Part shown: piece after piece, positions 35,828 through 45,500 of the stretch
Layout: every line of letters begins with the position of its first letter
Position numbering within the stretch: position 1 is the stretch's first letter
From: Streptomyces sulfonofaciens
GTDB lineage: Bacteria > Actinomycetota > Actinomycetes > Streptomycetales > Streptomycetaceae
Direction: 5' to 3'
Length of the DNA stretch: 64,000 nt
Assembly (NCBI RefSeq): GCF_014656295.1
Contig: NZ_BNCD01000002.1
Location: 248,001 to 312,000, forward strand
Notes under the pieces: generated by a model
What the model was told of the DNA's origin: nothing
What the model saw: only the letters and a program-made list of their open reading frames with translations
Databases searched by the model: none
Program-made: the position numbers and the translations under genes

Positions 35828-36700
35828 GTGACAGGCTCGCGGCACGAGGCAGCACAAGGCAATCGATTTTTAGGCGGCGGGCGATGGCTCGTGAGGCGCC
35901 CTACGGACATCGCACCACGCCACGACCCCTATCAGGCGCCGCTCGGCAGCCCGGGGCCGATACGGCCGAACGGGTCAGTCCGTCCGGTTCTCGCCGCTCT
36001 GGCCTGCGGGGCGCTGTTGGCGACCCTCGTCTCGTGCGGGCACGCGAAGGACACGAGCGCGCCGAAGAACAGAGCGTCCTCGGACAAGACCGAACACGCC
36101 CGCGCACAGTCCGCCGGCCTTGACCGAATCCCCGATGTGGGTGAACGACTCCAAAGCCGTATCCCTGCCGAATCCCGTCAGGTGGTCGCCGTCTACGGCA
36201 AGGGGCCCGATTCCGCCGACTCCACCGTCTCGCTGTTCAGCAAGCGCAGCGACGGCTGGCACAAGACCCGTACCTGGTCCGGGCACAACGGCAGGAAAGG
36301 GTGGGCGCGCCCGCATCACGTGGACGACAAACGCAGTCCGGTGGGCGTCTTCACGCTCAGCGACGCGGGCGGCGTGCTGCCCGATCCCGGTGCCAAGCTG
36401 CCGTACACCTCGTCCGCGGCGTTCCAGGCCCCGAGTTTCTGGGGCAAGACGTACCAGCACGACTTCGACTACGTGATCGCGATCGACTACAACCGCGTCA
36501 AGGGCACCCCGCCCAATGATCCGACGCGGCCCCAGGGCTATGCGAAGGGCGGCAGCATCTGGCTGCACATGGACCACGGCAGCGGAACGACCGGATGCGT
36601 GAGCGTGTCCAAGTCGGCCATGGAGTACCTGCTGCGCACGCTGGACCCGGGCCGGCATCCGGTCGTGGTCATGGGGGACACCGCGAACCTGCAGTCCTGA
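35828..36700 (+). CDS. L,D-transpeptidase family lipoprotein
   Basis: This protein of about 290 residues is predicted to make 3-3 peptidoglycan crosslinks or attach proteins to the wall. A hydrophobic segment VLAALACGALLATLVSC contains a lipobox LVSC, so the mature protein is membrane-anchored outside the cell. The YkuD-like catalytic region reads SIWLHMDHGSGTTGCVSVSK, with Cys257 as nucleophile and the preceding His in LHMDHG. The start is uncertain. GTG at 35828 has GATGAGGAAG upstream; ATG at 35813 and GTG at 35891 are alternatives. It diverges from the ABC pair. Confidence 0.85.
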   Translation: MTGSRHEAAQGNRFLGGGRWLVRRPTDIAPRHDPYQAPLGSPGPIRPNGSVRPVLAALACGALLATLVSCGHAKDTSAPKNRASSDKTEHARAQSAGLDRIPDVGERLQSRIPAESRQVVAVYGKGPDSADSTVSLFSKRSDGWHKTRTWSGHNGRKGWARPHHVDDKRSPVGVFTLSDAGGVLPDPGAKLPYTSSAAFQAPSFWGKTYQHDFDYVIAIDYNRVKGTPPNDPTRPQGYAKGGSIWLHMDHGSGTTGCVSVSKSAMEYLLRTLDPGRHPVVVMGDTANLQS

Positions 36701-36714
36701 ACCGCTGCCTACGC

Positions 36715-36747
36715 GGCTCGCCCGTCGGCTCGCCCGTCGGGTCGCCC
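36715..36747 (+). repeat. Tandem GGCTCGCCCGTC repeat downstream of the transpeptidase gene
   Basis: Two perfect 12-bp units and a third partial one (GGGTCGCCC) follow 14 bp after the stop codon. The rest of 36701-36974 is GC-rich with no gene visible and no clean terminator. Confidence 0.7.
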
Positions 36748-36974
36748 ACTGGTGGGGCGGCCCGGTGCCGCGTGGACGTACGGGCGGCCCCACTCGTGCA
36801 GGTCCCGGCTCCATCGAGCCGACGACCCACGATCCTTGAGGCTGTGCATCCGTGCCGCACGGGCGGCAAGGCCCCGGGCGGCACGGGCCCAAGGGGCGCG
36901 GCCCCGACCGGCACGGACCCGAACGGTGTGGATGCGAATCCGGTGGCGGTCGCTCCGCCCCCGTCCGTACGCCC

Positions 36975-37481
36975 CTACGTCCGCGGGACGCCCGCGACCG
37001 CCGTCTGCTCGGCGGGGCCGGAAGGCGCGACAGGGGCAGAGGGCTCGTCCGGGCCGTCCAACAGGGCGGACAGCAGTCCGCCGAGAACCTCGCGCTGACG
37101 TGTGCTCAGCGCGGCCAGGATCTCCTCCGCTGCCCCTCGGCGGGCACGCCGCAGTTCCTTGAGGGCCAGCCGTCCGTGCTCGGTGACCTCGATCCGTATC
37201 ACCCGGCGGTTCCCTGGGTCGGGGACGCGGCGCACAGAGCCGCCACCCTCCAAGCCGTCCACCAGTGTGGTGACGGCCCGGGGCACCACCTCGAGACGGC
37301 GCGCGAGGTCGGCCATGCTGGGCGGCGCTCCGTACTGCGCGAGAACACGCAGCAGCCGCGACTGGGCCGGCGTGATCCCGAGCCCGGACCGCTCCAGATG
37401 GCGCTTCTGGATGCGGTGTACACGGCGGGTCAGCCGCAGCAGTTGCTCGGCGAGCAGTCCGTCGGCGTCTGGGGTGCTCAT
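36975..37481 (-). CDS. MarR family transcriptional regulator
   Basis: This 168-residue winged-helix regulator has the MarR core GLGITPAQSRLLRVLAQYG, MADLARRLEVVPRAVTTLVDGLE (recognition helix) and the wing GGGSVRRVPDPGNRRVIRI. It is transcribed away from the ABC exporter gene at 37626, and a perfect TATTCA/TGAATA palindrome lies between them (37503-37517). The usual logic is autorepression and repression of the exporter, relieved by the exported compound. The long disordered tail (SAPVAPSGPAEQ) is unusual but probably harmless. Confidence 0.92.
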   Translation of the reverse strand: MSTPDADGLLAEQLLRLTRRVHRIQKRHLERSGLGITPAQSRLLRVLAQYGAPPSMADLARRLEVVPRAVTTLVDGLEGGGSVRRVPDPGNRRVIRIEVTEHGRLALKELRRARRGAAEEILAALSTRQREVLGGLLSALLDGPDEPSAPVAPSGPAEQTAVAGVPRT

Positions 37482-37502
37482 ACGGGAACCATATCAGGAC
37501 CT

Positions 37503-37517
37503 TATTCATTGTGAATA
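37503..37517. promoter_or_regulatory. MarR operator candidate TATTCA-TTG-TGAATA
   Basis: A perfect 6-bp inverted repeat with a 3-bp centre lies in an AT-rich patch 22 bp upstream of marR and 109 bp upstream of the exporter gene. It is the only palindrome of note between the two divergent genes. Confidence 0.7.
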
Positions 37518-37625
37518 TAGGTAACAGTGAGCTAGGCTCTGTACGCCTCACCAGGCGTGTCCCGCCGTGCCCACCCTGCCGACCGCCGTGCTCTTCCATC
37601 CGATTCCCGACCACCGTAGGAGCCC

Positions 37626-39425
37626 ATGCACACCGACCGGACCATCTGGACGCCGCCCACCGCCGATCCGGACCAGCCCCGCCAGACCCGCCGGATCCTC
37701 CGCCTCTTCCGCCCCTACCGCGGCCGCCTCGCCGTCGTCGGCCTGCTCGTCTGCGCCTCGTCGCTGGTGTCGGTCGTCACGCCCTTCCTGCTCAGGGCCA
37801 TCCTGGACACCGCCATTCCGCAGGGCCGCACCGGCCTGCTGAGCCTGCTCGCCCTGGGCATGATCCTCAGCGCCCTGATCAACAGCGTCTTCGGCGTGTT
37901 GCAGACACTGATCTCCACCACCGTCGGCCAGCGTGTCATGCACGACCTGCGCACCGCCGTCTACGGCCGACTCCAGCGGATGTCCCTGGCGTTCTTCACC
38001 CGCACCCGCACCGGCGAGGTCCAGTCGCGCATCGCCAACGACATCGGCGGCATGCAGGCCACGGTCACCTCCACCGCCACCTCCCTGGTCTCCAACGTCA
38101 CCAGCGTCATCGCGACGATCGTGGCCATGCTCGCGCTCGACTGGCGGCTCACCGTCGTGTCGCTGCTCCTGATGCCGGTGTTCGTGTGGATCAGCCGCAA
38201 GGTCGGCAGGGAGCGCAAGAAGATCACCACTCAGCGGCAGAAGCAGATGGCGGCCATGGCGGCCACCGTCACCGAGTCCCTCTCCGTCAGCGGCATCCTG
38301 CTCGGCCGCACCATGGGCCGGGCCGACTCGCTGACGCGTTCCTTCGAGATCGAGTCGGAGGGTCTGGTCGATCTGGAGGTCCGGTCGAACATGGCGGGCC
38401 GCTGGCGCATGGCGGTCATCACCATCGTCATGGCCGCCATGCCCGCCGTCATCTACTGGGCGGCGGGCCTCGCCTTCCAGCTCGGCGGCCCGACCGTCTC
38501 GATCGGCACGCTGGTCGCCTTCGTCTCGCTCCAGCAGGGCCTCTTCCGGCCGGCCGTCAGCCTGCTGGTCACCGGTGTGCAGATACAGACCTCCCTCGCG
38601 CTCTTCCAGCGCATCTTCGAGTACCTCGACCTGCCCATCGACATCGAGGAGCCGTCGAGCCCGGTGCATCTGGGCGAGGTGAAGGGTGAGATCCGCTTCG
38701 AGGGCGTCGAGTTCCGCTACGAGGAGACGGCACCGCCGACGCTCGAGGGCATCGACCTCACCGTTCCCGCGGGCGGCAGTCTCGCCATCGTCGGGCAGAC
38801 GGGATCGGGCAAGTCGACCCTGAGCTATCTGGTGCCGCGGCTGTACGACGTGACAGGCGGGCGCGTCACCATCGACGGTGTCGACGTGCGCGACATGGAC
38901 TTCGAGAGCCTGGCGCGCACGGTCGGCGTCGTCTCGCAGGAGACCTACCTCTTCCATGCGTCCGTGGCCGACAACCTCCGTTTCGCCAAGCCCGACGCCA
39001 CCGACGAGGAACTCGTGGCGGCTGCCCGCGCCGCGCAGATCCACGAGCACATCGCCGCGCTGCCGCAGGGGTACGACACGCTCGTGGGTGAGCGCGGTCA
39101 CCGCTTCTCCGGTGGCGAGAAGCAGCGCCTGGCGATCGCCCGCACCATCCTGCGCGATCCGCCCGTGCTCATCCTCGACGAGGCGACCAGCGCGCTGGAC
39201 ACCCGTACGGAACATGCGGTGCAGGAGGCCATCGACGCCCTGTCGGCCGACCGCACCACCATCACCATCGCGCACCGGCTCTCCACCATCCGCGGCGCCG
39301 ACCAGATCGTGGTGCTGGAGGCCGGCCGGACAGCCGAGCGCGGTTCGCACGAGGAGTTGCTCGAGGCGGGCGGGCGCTACGCGGCGCTGGTCCGCAGGGA
39401 CGCACGATTGGAGCAGGCGAAGTGA
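37626..39425 (+). CDS. ABC multidrug-type exporter, fused membrane and ATPase domains
   Basis: This 599-residue half-transporter is predicted to homodimerise and export lipophilic compounds. Six hydrophobic segments (about residues 30-320) contain the coupling region MSLAFFTRTRTGEVQSRIAND. The ATPase domain is fully canonical: Walker A GQTGSGKST (near 391), Q-loop VVSQETYLF, signature FSGGEKQRLAIARTIL (near 494), Walker B VLILDEATSALD and switch AHRLST (near 546). The ATG at 37626 follows CCGTAGGAGCCC. It is controlled in all likelihood by the divergent MarR protein. Confidence 0.94.
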   Translation: MHTDRTIWTPPTADPDQPRQTRRILRLFRPYRGRLAVVGLLVCASSLVSVVTPFLLRAILDTAIPQGRTGLLSLLALGMILSALINSVFGVLQTLISTTVGQRVMHDLRTAVYGRLQRMSLAFFTRTRTGEVQSRIANDIGGMQATVTSTATSLVSNVTSVIATIVAMLALDWRLTVVSLLLMPVFVWISRKVGRERKKITTQRQKQMAAMAATVTESLSVSGILLGRTMGRADSLTRSFEIESEGLVDLEVRSNMAGRWRMAVITIVMAAMPAVIYWAAGLAFQLGGPTVSIGTLVAFVSLQQGLFRPAVSLLVTGVQIQTSLALFQRIFEYLDLPIDIEEPSSPVHLGEVKGEIRFEGVEFRYEETAPPTLEGIDLTVPAGGSLAIVGQTGSGKSTLSYLVPRLYDVTGGRVTIDGVDVRDMDFESLARTVGVVSQETYLFHASVADNLRFAKPDATDEELVAAARAAQIHEHIAALPQGYDTLVGERGHRFSGGEKQRLAIARTILRDPPVLILDEATSALDTRTEHAVQEAIDALSADRTTITIAHRLSTIRGADQIVVLEAGRTAERGSHEELLEAGGRYAALVRRDARLEQAK

Positions 39426-39468
39426 CTATATGCCCGGTTTCTCGCTGTATGCGGGTTACCGTGCCGCC

Positions 39469-40317
39469 ATGAGACCCACACCTCCGAGACGGAGGCGGAG
39501 CAGCGTCCGGCTGACGCGGCGCGGCCGGCTCGTGGTGAGCGCCGCCTGCGCGCTCACCCTGGCAGCGGTCGTCGCGGTGATCGTGAACGCGCTGCTTCCC
39601 GACGAGCACGAACAACCGCCGCAGATGCTGACGATCCCGGAGGGCTGGCGCGCCCGTCAGGTGTACGAGGCGGTGGACAAGGCCCTGGCCGCGCCCGCGG
39701 GCACCACCAAGAAGTCACTGGCGACGGCGCATCTCGCACTGCCGCAGGAGGCACGGGGCAACCCGGAGGGCTACCTCTTCCCGGCCACGTACCCGATCAC
39801 CGGGCAGACCACGCCCGGTGGGTTGCTGGCCGAGATGGTGGAGACCGCCAACAAGAAGTTCAGCGGCGGTGGTGTGGCGGCCGGAGCTCAGGGCAACGCG
39901 CTGAACGTCTACCAGGCCGTCATCATCGCCAGCGTCGTACAGGCCGAGGCCGCCGCTCCGGACGACATGGGCAAGGTGGCGCGGATCATCTACAACCGCC
40001 TCTCCCGTGGAATGCCGCTCCAGATGGACTCCACCATCAACTACGCGCTGAACCGCTCCACGGTGCACACCACCGAGAAGGACACCAAGCTGGACAGCCC
40101 CTACAACTCGTACACCCGGATGGGCCTGCCGCCCACGCCCATCGGCAACCCCGGCGACCAGGCGATGCGCGCTGCGGTCGCCCCCACGCCGGGCGACTGG
40201 CTCTACTTCGTGACCGTCAAGCCGGGGGACACGCGCTTCACATCGAGTTACGAGGAACAGATGCGGAACGTCGCGGAGTTCAACCGCAACCACCGGGCGG
40301 CCCGGATGGCGAGCTGA
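39469..40317 (+). CDS. MltG-like endolytic murein transglycosylase (YceG family)
   Basis: This 282-residue protein is anchored by one membrane helix (VVSAACALTLAAVVAVIVNAL, after a basic cytoplasmic tail) and faces the cell wall. The YceG domain includes TIPEGWRARQVYEAVDKAL and NPEGYLFPATYPI. The catalytic region has VVQAEAAAPDDMGKVARIIY with Glu160 as the expected catalytic residue, and MPLQMDSTINYAL and YNSYTRMGLPPTPIGNPG follow. It is shorter than the main Streptomyces MltG and may be a paralogue. The ATG at 39469 is preferred; an ATG at 39430 is possible. It lies 43 bp after the ABC gene. Confidence 0.88.
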   Translation: MRPTPPRRRRSSVRLTRRGRLVVSAACALTLAAVVAVIVNALLPDEHEQPPQMLTIPEGWRARQVYEAVDKALAAPAGTTKKSLATAHLALPQEARGNPEGYLFPATYPITGQTTPGGLLAEMVETANKKFSGGGVAAGAQGNALNVYQAVIIASVVQAEAAAPDDMGKVARIIYNRLSRGMPLQMDSTINYALNRSTVHTTEKDTKLDSPYNSYTRMGLPPTPIGNPGDQAMRAAVAPTPGDWLYFVTVKPGDTRFTSSYEEQMRNVAEFNRNHRAARMAS

Positions 40318-40319
40318 GA

Positions 40320-41537
40320 TCAGGCGGCGACCGGTTCCCCGGCGAGCAGCCTGCGGATGTCCCGGACGGCCGCCCGGCCCGCCCGGTTGGCCCCGATGGT
40401 GCTGGCCGAAGGACCGTAACCGACGAGGTGGACCCGCGGATCGGCGACCACCCGCGTGCCGTCCAGGCGGATCCCACCGCCCGCCTCGCGCAGCCGGAGC
40501 GGCGCCAGATGGTCGATGGCGGCACGGAAACCGGTCGCCCAGAGGATGACATCGGCGTCGACGCGGCGTCCGTCGCTCCACTCCACACCGTCGGGGGTGA
40601 TCCGGTCGAACATCGGCAGCCGGTCCAGTACGCCCTCGGCGCGCGCCCTTCGGATCGCGTCGGTCGACGGGAGCCCCGTGACCGAGACCACGCTCAGCGG
40701 GGGGAGTCCCTGCCGGACCCGTTCGTCGACGAGCGCGACGGCCTCCCGGCCCCTGTTCTCGTCGAAGGGACCCTCGCGGAAGACGGGAGGGCGGCGCGTC
40801 ACCCAGGTCGTCGCGGCGGCGTACGGGGCGATCTCCATCAGGTGCTGGGTGCCCGAGGCCCCGCCGCCCACCACGATCACCCGCAGCCCGGCGAACTCCT
40901 CGGGGCCCCGGTACCGGGCCGTGTGCAGTTGCCGTCCGCGGAAGGTCTGCTGGCCGGGATAGCGCGGCCAGAAGGGCCGCTCCCAGGTGCCGGTGGCATT
41001 GACCAGTGCGCGGGTCGCCCAGTTTCCCGCCGGGGTCTCCACCAGCAGGCGGCCGTCATCGCCCTCGCGCACCGCGTGGACGTCCACCGGGCGCAGCACG
41101 GGCAGGTCGAAGGCCCGCTCGTACGCGTCGAAGTACTCGGCGATCACCTCGGACGAGGGCCGGGTGGGATCGGCGTCGGCCAGTTCCATCCCGGGCAAGG
41201 AGTGCATGCCGTGCACCACGCCGTACGTCAGTGTGGGCCAGCGGAACTGCCAGGCGCCGCCGGGCCGTGGGGCATGGTCGAGCACGACGAAGCCGCGGCC
41301 CGGTTCGAGGCCGGTGCGGCGCAGGTGGTAGGCGCTGGACAGCCCGGCCTGGCCCGCCCCGACGACCAGCACATCGACGTCCCTGGCCGCTTCGGTGCGG
41401 GTGGTGCCGGGCCTCTGACGGGCGTGTCGCGCGCCGTCGGTACCGCCGGCCGCCGCGGCGCTCGCGGCACCCGCAGACCGGCCGGAGCCGTCGAGATCCA
41501 CGGCCCCGTGCACGCCACCGTCCAGAAAATCGTTCAC
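40320..41537 (-). CDS. FAD-dependent NAD(P)-binding monooxygenase-like protein
   Basis: This 405-residue flavoprotein has two dinucleotide-binding motifs: VDVLVVGAGQAGLSSAYHL (FAD) near residue 53 and LRVIVVGGGASGTQHL (NADPH) near 210. Between them are PRPGGAWQFRWPTLTYG and GTWERPFWPRYPGQ, and VILWATGFRAAIDHLAPL comes near the end. These are features of flavin monooxygenase/YczJ-like enzymes. The start appears to be GTG at 41537 with GGAG eleven bases upstream. The first 45 residues are a low-complexity Gly/Ala/Ser tail. It converges on the MltG gene with a 2-bp gap. The substrate is unknown. Confidence 0.85.
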   Translation of the reverse strand: MNDFLDGGVHGAVDLDGSGRSAGAASAAAAGGTDGARHARQRPGTTRTEAARDVDVLVVGAGQAGLSSAYHLRRTGLEPGRGFVVLDHAPRPGGAWQFRWPTLTYGVVHGMHSLPGMELADADPTRPSSEVIAEYFDAYERAFDLPVLRPVDVHAVREGDDGRLLVETPAGNWATRALVNATGTWERPFWPRYPGQQTFRGRQLHTARYRGPEEFAGLRVIVVGGGASGTQHLMEIAPYAAATTWVTRRPPVFREGPFDENRGREAVALVDERVRQGLPPLSVVSVTGLPSTDAIRRARAEGVLDRLPMFDRITPDGVEWSDGRRVDADVILWATGFRAAIDHLAPLRLREAGGGIRLDGTRVVADPRVHLVGYGPSASTIGANRAGRAAVRDIRRLLAGEPVAA

Positions 41538-41976
41538 GCTTCTACTAACTCCGGCGAGTCGTCGGGTCTTCCCCTCGGGTCTTCCCGTCGCGGCCGACCC
41601 CGGCCCCGGTTCCCGGTCCCGCCCCCGGCCCCCGCACCGACTCCCGGTCCCCCGCCGCTCCCGCACGCCACGCCGCCCCAACTTCCTCACCCTCCGCACG
41701 ACACGCCACCCCGGCCGCCTCGCCCCTCGCGGCTCGGAGAGCCCGGGTCCTCCCTCCGGCGAGCGGCGGCCACCCGGTACCACCCGGCCGGCGGCGGCCC
41801 CCGGTACCGCAACGGCGGGACCCGCGTCAGGCCCGGGCACCCGGGCAGGCCCGTTCAGAGCCCATGCCCGCGATCGGGCAAAGGTCCGCGTACAGGCCGG
41901 CGCCCGCGGACAGGCCGACGTCCGCAAGAAGGCCGACGTGCGCGGGTGGACCCGCGTGCCAAGGCAGGATGGGAGC
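41538..41976. other. 439-bp GC-rich gap without a recognisable gene
   Basis: The gap is strongly C-rich on the plus strand (short runs such as CCCGGTCCC and CCCCCGGCCCCC), then repeats of CCGCGGACAGGCC-like units before the YjbQ gene. The long frames through it are composition artefacts. It must carry the divergent promoters of the flavoprotein and YjbQ genes, but I cannot place them. Confidence 0.6.
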
Positions 41977-42399
41977 ATGTCCGATGCCTTCAGCACCCGT
42001 GTCCTCGACCTCAGCACGGGATCCGACGAGACCGTCCTCGACCTCACCCGCGCCTGCGACGACTACCTCCAGGAGGTGGCTCCAGGGCGGGACGGCCTGC
42101 TCAATGTGTTCGTGCCGCACGCCACCGCCGGGATCGCCCTGATCGAGACGGGCGCGGGGAGTGACCACGACCTGCTGGCCGCCCTGCGCGACCTGCTGCC
42201 GGCTGACGACCGCTGGCGGCACCGGCACGGCAGCCCCGGGCACGGCAGGGACCACGTCATGCCCGCGTTCGTGCCGCCGCACGCCACGTTGCCCGTCCTC
42301 GGCGGCAGCCTGGAGCTGGGCACCTGGCAGTCGGTGTGCCTGGTCGACACCAATCGGGACAACCCCCGGCGGACGGTACGGCTGACCTTCCTCGGCTGA
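41977..42399 (+). CDS. YjbQ / UPF0047 family protein
   Basis: This 140-residue trimeric-type small protein of the secondary thiamine-phosphate synthase (YjbQ) family has LLNVFVPHATAGIALIETGAG, HGRDHVMPAFVPPHATLPVL and GTWQSVCLVDTNRDNPRRTV. These include the three invariant histidines and the closing W-x-x-V strand of the family. Its physiological role is unclear. GGATGGGAGC precedes the ATG at 41977. It is followed after 39 bp by an operator-like palindrome belonging to the next gene. Confidence 0.9.
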   Translation: MSDAFSTRVLDLSTGSDETVLDLTRACDDYLQEVAPGRDGLLNVFVPHATAGIALIETGAGSDHDLLAALRDLLPADDRWRHRHGSPGHGRDHVMPAFVPPHATLPVLGGSLELGTWQSVCLVDTNRDNPRRTVRLTFLG

Positions 42400-42437
42400 G
42401 TGCGGGGCGCGAGTTCGAGCCACCCTGTAAAGGTTTG

Positions 42438-42455
42438 TTTGGTTCATTGACCAAA
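42438..42455. promoter_or_regulatory. Palindromic operator TTTGGT-TCATTG-ACCAAA
   Basis: Six-base perfect arms lie in an AT-rich patch flanked by TTTG and CAAA, so the symmetry extends further with a one-base offset. It is 92 bp upstream of the secreted GH2 gene. The shape fits a sugar-responsive repressor such as a ROK or LacI protein. Confidence 0.65.
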
Positions 42456-42546
42456 GCAAACACAGGGCGACACACTCGCCATCGTTCGGCCAGCGCGGCG
42501 GCGCCTTCCGGGCATCGCCGCGACGACCACGGCCCCGGAGGCACAG

Positions 42547-45500
42547 ATGGCGATCTCACGAAGAACGGCTCTGAGCAGGGCGGGCGCGGCCGCGGTCGGG
42601 GGTGCGATCGCCCTCCGGTCGGCACCCGCCCCCGCGGCGCCTGCGACCGCAGCCCCGGACGGCGCGGGCACGGCGGCGCCGGAACCGCTCGCCGCCGCAT
42701 CGGCCCGTACCGTCGACCTCCGCCGGGGCTGGCGCTTCGCCCTGGTCAACACCACCGGCGAGGACGCCGCCCGACCCGATGCCGACGACCCGCTGTGGCG
42801 CGAGGTGGACCTCCCGCACGACTGGAGCATCGAACTCGACCCGCGCAGCGACGCCCACACCACCGCCGGCAGCGGCTATCTCCCCGGTGGCCTGGGCTGG
42901 TACACGAAGACCTTCACCGTCCCGCCGGCGGCCACGGGCAGACGGCTCACCGTGGAGTTCGACGGCGTCTACATGGACGCGCAGGTTCACTTCAACGGCG
43001 AGCAGACCGCCACCCACCCCTACGGTTACACCGGATTCGCCGCGGACCTCACCTCCCTGGCCCGCACCGACGGCACGACGCCGAACACCCTGGCGGTCCG
43101 GGTGCGCAACCAGGTCCCGAGCAGCCGCTGGTACTCGGGCAGCGGCATCTACCGCGATGTGCGCCTGGTGGTCACCGACCCCGTCCACCTCACCCGGCAC
43201 GGCGTCACCGTCACCACGCCCGGGCTCGCCGAAACGATCACCGCCGGTTATGCCGAGGTACGGGTGGCGGCAGTCGCCGTCAGTACCGAGTCCACCGTGT
43301 CCGCCCAGGTCGCCGCGACGGTGGAGGACGCGTCCGGCACGGCCGTGGCAAGCGCACGCGCCACGGTGACGCTGACCGGCACACCCTCGACCGCCCGGCT
43401 CGGCCTGCGGGTCGACGACCCCCGCCTCTGGTCCACCAGAGCCCCTGAGGGCGCCCTCTACACCCTCCGCACCAGCATCAGCGTGGACGGCCGCGTGCGC
43501 GACGAGACCCGTACGCGGTTCGGCATCCGCTACTTCGCCTTCGACCCCGACCGCGGATTCGCGCTCAACGGCCGGCGCATGAAGCTGCACGGCGTCAACC
43601 TCCACCACGACCAGGGTGCGCTCGGTTCCGCCTTCCACCCCGACGCGGCCCGCCGGCAGTTGGCGCTGATGCGGCAGATGGGCGTCAACGCGCTGCGTAC
43701 CTCGCACAATCCGCCCGCGCCCCAACTGGTGGACCTCTGCGACGAGATGGGCGTCCTGCTGATGGTGGAGGCCTTCGACTGCTGGCGGACCCCCAAGAAC
43801 CGGTATGACTACGGCCGGTTCTTCGACGAGCACGGCCATGACGACATCACCGAGATGGTGCACGCGGCGAAGAACTCGCCCGCGGTCGTGATGTGGTCCA
43901 TCGGCAACGAGATCCCCGACAGCACCAGCGCCGCCGGGGTACCCATGGCCAAGGCGCTCATCGAGGCGGTCAGGTCCGTCGACGCCACCCGGCCGGTGGT
44001 GATCGGTTCGGACAAGTACCGCGATGTTCCGGCGGACGGCTCGCCGCGTGACCAGATCCTGAGGATGCTGGACGGCGTCGGGCTCAACTACAACACCGCG
44101 GCCTCCGTGGACGCGCTGCACGCCAAGTACCCCGGCACCTTCTTCTTCGAGTCCGAGTCCTCCTCGTGCACCTCCACCCGGGGCGTCTACGGCAGTCCCG
44201 ACCAACTGAACAGCGGTGAGGACTACACGCCCGGCAGACGCGGTGCCTCCTCCTACGACAACAACCTAGAGACATGGACCATGAGCGGCGAGTACGTCCT
44301 CAAGAAGGACCGCGACCGGGAGTTCTTCGCCGGGCAGTTCGTGTGGACCGGCATCGACTACCTCGGCGAGCCGACCCCGTACTACGACGTCTTCCCGGTG
44401 AAGTCGTCCTTCTTCGGCGCCGTGGACACCGCCGGGTTCCCCAAGGACCAGTTCTTCCTCTACCGCAGCCAGTGGAGCGAGGAGCCGATGGTGCACCTGC
44501 TGCCCATGGACTGGACCGGGCACCGCACGAAGGACGAGGTGACCGTGTGGGTCTACAGCAACGTGGCGGAGGTCGAGCTCTTCCTGAACGGAACCTCGCT
44601 CGGCACCCGGCACTTCGACCGGAAGACGACCCCGTACGGGACCGCGTACCTGGAGACGACCGAGGCGACCGGTGACGACAAGACCGTCACCTCCGGCCCC
44701 TATCCCGGCAGCTACACGAGTCCGAACGGCAGTGCCGGACGGCTGCACCTGACCTGGCGGGTGCCTTTCGCGCCCGGGAAACTCGTCGCGGTGGCGCGCA
44801 GGAACGGCACGGAGGTCGCCCGTGACGTGCTGCGCACCGCCGGGCGGCCGGCCGCGCTGCGGCTGACCGCGGACCGGGAGGAGGTCGCGGCCGACGGCCG
44901 TGCGCTCTTCTTCGTCACGGCCGAGGTCACCGACGCACGGGGCGTGACCGTGCCGGACGCGGGCCACGCGCTGACGTTCACCGTGGCCGGAGGCCGGCTG
45001 GCGGGCGCCGACAACGGCGGGCAGGAGAGCGCGGAGAACTACCGGTCGGCCACCCGCAGGGCCTTCCACGGCAAGGCCCTCGCGATCGTGCGGGCCGGCC
45101 GTGAGGCGGGCGGGATCACTGTCACGGCCCGTGCGGAGGGACTGCGCCCCGACTCCGTGCGGGTCGCGGCCGGCGGCGGCCGGGGCGCGGACGCCCCTTA
45201 CGCCGCCTCCCTCGCGCCGGTCGCCCCCGAGGCCCCGCCCGCGCCGACCGCCGCGAGCGGCCCGGAGGCCGACGCCGGCTTCTCCGGAGCCCCCGACACC
45301 CTGCCCGCGGCGATGCTCGACGGGGACCCGGCCACCGGCTGGTCGAACGCCTGGACCGCGGCCGCGACGGCGCTGCTGCCCGAGATCAGCAAGGCGCACC
45401 CCACCGCCTGGGTGTCGCTGAGCTGGCCGGAGCGCCGGGAGGCCGGCGCGGTCGAAGCGGTGTTCACGGCGGACGGCACGCACGCCCGGCCGCGGTCGAT

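Noticed and set aside
41568..41976. Coding extension of the flavoprotein into the C-rich gap
   Set aside because: The residues are low complexity with no homology, and the dinucleotide-binding fold begins well inside the GTG start at 41537.
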